NCBI GenBank assembly: GCA_029856295.1
Contig: JAHQWS010000142.1
Span: 1 to 6,432 of the forward strand
Direction: 5' to 3'
Origin: Promethearchaeia archaeon
GTDB taxonomy: Archaea > Asgardarchaeota > Lokiarchaeia > Sigyniarchaeales > SOKP01
DNA: 6,432 bases
Each line of letters begins with the position of its first letter. The stretch's first letter is position 1. Positions 5,782 through 6,432 of the stretch are shown here, piece by piece. Below the pieces are notes generated by a model that was not told the origin of the DNA, made no database searches, and worked only from the letters and a program-made list of their open reading frames with translations. The position numbers were made by a program, and so were the translations under genes.

Positions 5782-6432
5782 ATGAGTAGTAATGAGTTTC
5801 CTAAAGAGTTGAGTCCTGAGGAATTAATCAACTTATATAAAAAAATGTTATTGATTCGTGATTTTGAACAGAGAATTACTAAAGATGCTGGAAAAATTAA
5901 GTCTCCTTTAGTTCACACTTATATAGGCGAAGAAGCCATTGCTGTCGGAGCTTGTGCTGCAATTTATGAGGATGATTATACAACATCAACGCATAGGGGA
6001 CATGGACATTTTCTTGCTAAAGATGGGGATTTAAATTCATTAATGGCCGAAGTCTACGGAAAGGAGGATGGAATATGCAAGGGTCGTGGTGGATCAATGC
6101 ATGTAGCAGATTTTTCTAAACATATGCTTGGTGCCAACGGAATTGTGGGAGCTGGTCGTCCATTAGCACTTGGAGTCGCTTTAGCTTCAAAATTGAGAAA
6201 TGAAGGTAAAGTTGTCCTAACGTTCTTCGGTGATGGGGCTGCAAACCAGGGTATGCTACATGAATCAATGAACCTTGCTGCAGTATGGAAACTTCCTGTA
6301 ATCTTTATGTTAGAAAATAATTTATACGGATGGAGCAATCCTACTGGAAATGCAACTGCCATTAAAGATTTTTCACTTCGTGCAGCAGGCTACGGCATGA
6401 AGGGTATATCCATAGATGGTAATGATGTAATC
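5782..6432 (+). CDS. Acetoin/pyruvate dehydrogenase E1 component, alpha subunit (3' end cut off)
   Basis: The first 217 codons of a dehydrogenase E1 alpha subunit run uninterrupted to the right edge; family members are about 320-330 residues, so roughly a third is missing. These ThDP enzymes, with a beta subunit and a lipoyl E2, decarboxylate 2-oxo acids or cleave acetoin and pass the acyl group to CoA. Visible marks are HTYIGEEAIAVG at 45-56, HRGHGH at 71-76, GRGGSMHVAD at 101-110, LGANGIVGAG at 116-125 and the ThDP/Mg motif GDGAANQG at 150-157 ending in ENN at 178-180. The GHGHFLAK, EVYGKEDG and LGANGIVGAG blocks resemble acetoin dehydrogenase AcoA somewhat more than pyruvate dehydrogenase PdhA, but the two cannot be separated securely on this part. 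ATG 5782 is fixed by TGAGGA eight bases upstream. The beta subunit and E2 are expected just beyond the window. Confidence 0.9.
   Translation, partial: MSSNEFPKELSPEELINLYKKMLLIRDFEQRITKDAGKIKSPLVHTYIGEEAIAVGACAAIYEDDYTTSTHRGHGHFLAKDGDLNSLMAEVYGKEDGICKGRGGSMHVADFSKHMLGANGIVGAGRPLALGVALASKLRNEGKVVLTFFGDGAANQGMLHESMNLAAVWKLPVIFMLENNLYGWSNPTGNATAIKDFSLRAAGYGMKGISIDGNDVI

Noticed and set aside
6054..6362. 102-codon minus-strand frame inside the E1 alpha gene
   Set aside because: It is antisense to the ThDP-binding region of E1 alpha, which is strongly conserved on the plus strand.

Overview
The window is an AT-rich stretch (roughly one third G+C by eye) carrying six complete genes, one gene cut by the right edge, and a GC-rich tandem repeat at the left edge. 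An anaerobic archaeon is the best fit. Shine-Dalgarno sites are clear in front of two genes only, and the other starts look leaderless or short-leadered. One gene must start at TTG, AT-rich TATA-like boxes lie at plausible distances from starts, and a T-tract follows one stop codon in the manner of archaeal termination. The gene content (CooC-type nickel ATPase, B12-binding radical SAM protein, acetoin/pyruvate dehydrogenase E1 alpha) also suits an anaerobe of the Asgard/Lokiarchaeia kind. That placement is inference, and an AT-rich anaerobic bacterium is not excluded.

Layout. Bases 1-86 are a 12-bp minisatellite, open in several frames, and may be the end of an unseen repeat protein or of the contig. 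Bases 87-267 are AT-rich with no convincing gene. A plus-strand group then runs as CooC-like ATPase (268-1044), TauE/SafE-family membrane protein (1075-1869) and a 54-residue Cys/His-rich miniprotein (1896-2060), with gaps of only 30 and 26 bases, so they are probably one operon. A 164-base spacer with a T-tract, an inverted repeat and a helical-phase direct repeat separates this from a 607-residue thiamine diphosphate (ThDP) enzyme with IolD-like features (2225-4048). That gene converges, with 5 bases between stop codons, on a 4-oxalocrotonate tautomerase-family protein (4257-4054, minus). A B12-binding radical SAM protein (5618-4353, minus) lies behind the tautomerase and is divergent from the E1 alpha subunit of an acetoin/pyruvate dehydrogenase-type complex (5782 to the right edge).

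How the genes may work together. The first group combines a nickel-insertion type ATPase, a membrane permease and a small metal-ligand-rich protein, which suggests metal-cofactor maturation or metal/sulfur handling. The second group has two ThDP enzymes that break C-C bonds next to carbonyls, with a keto-enol tautomerase between them, which is compatible with breakdown of cyclic diones or acyloins. Both ideas are inference from gene neighbourhood. The single-gene family assignments are much firmer than the pathway proposals.
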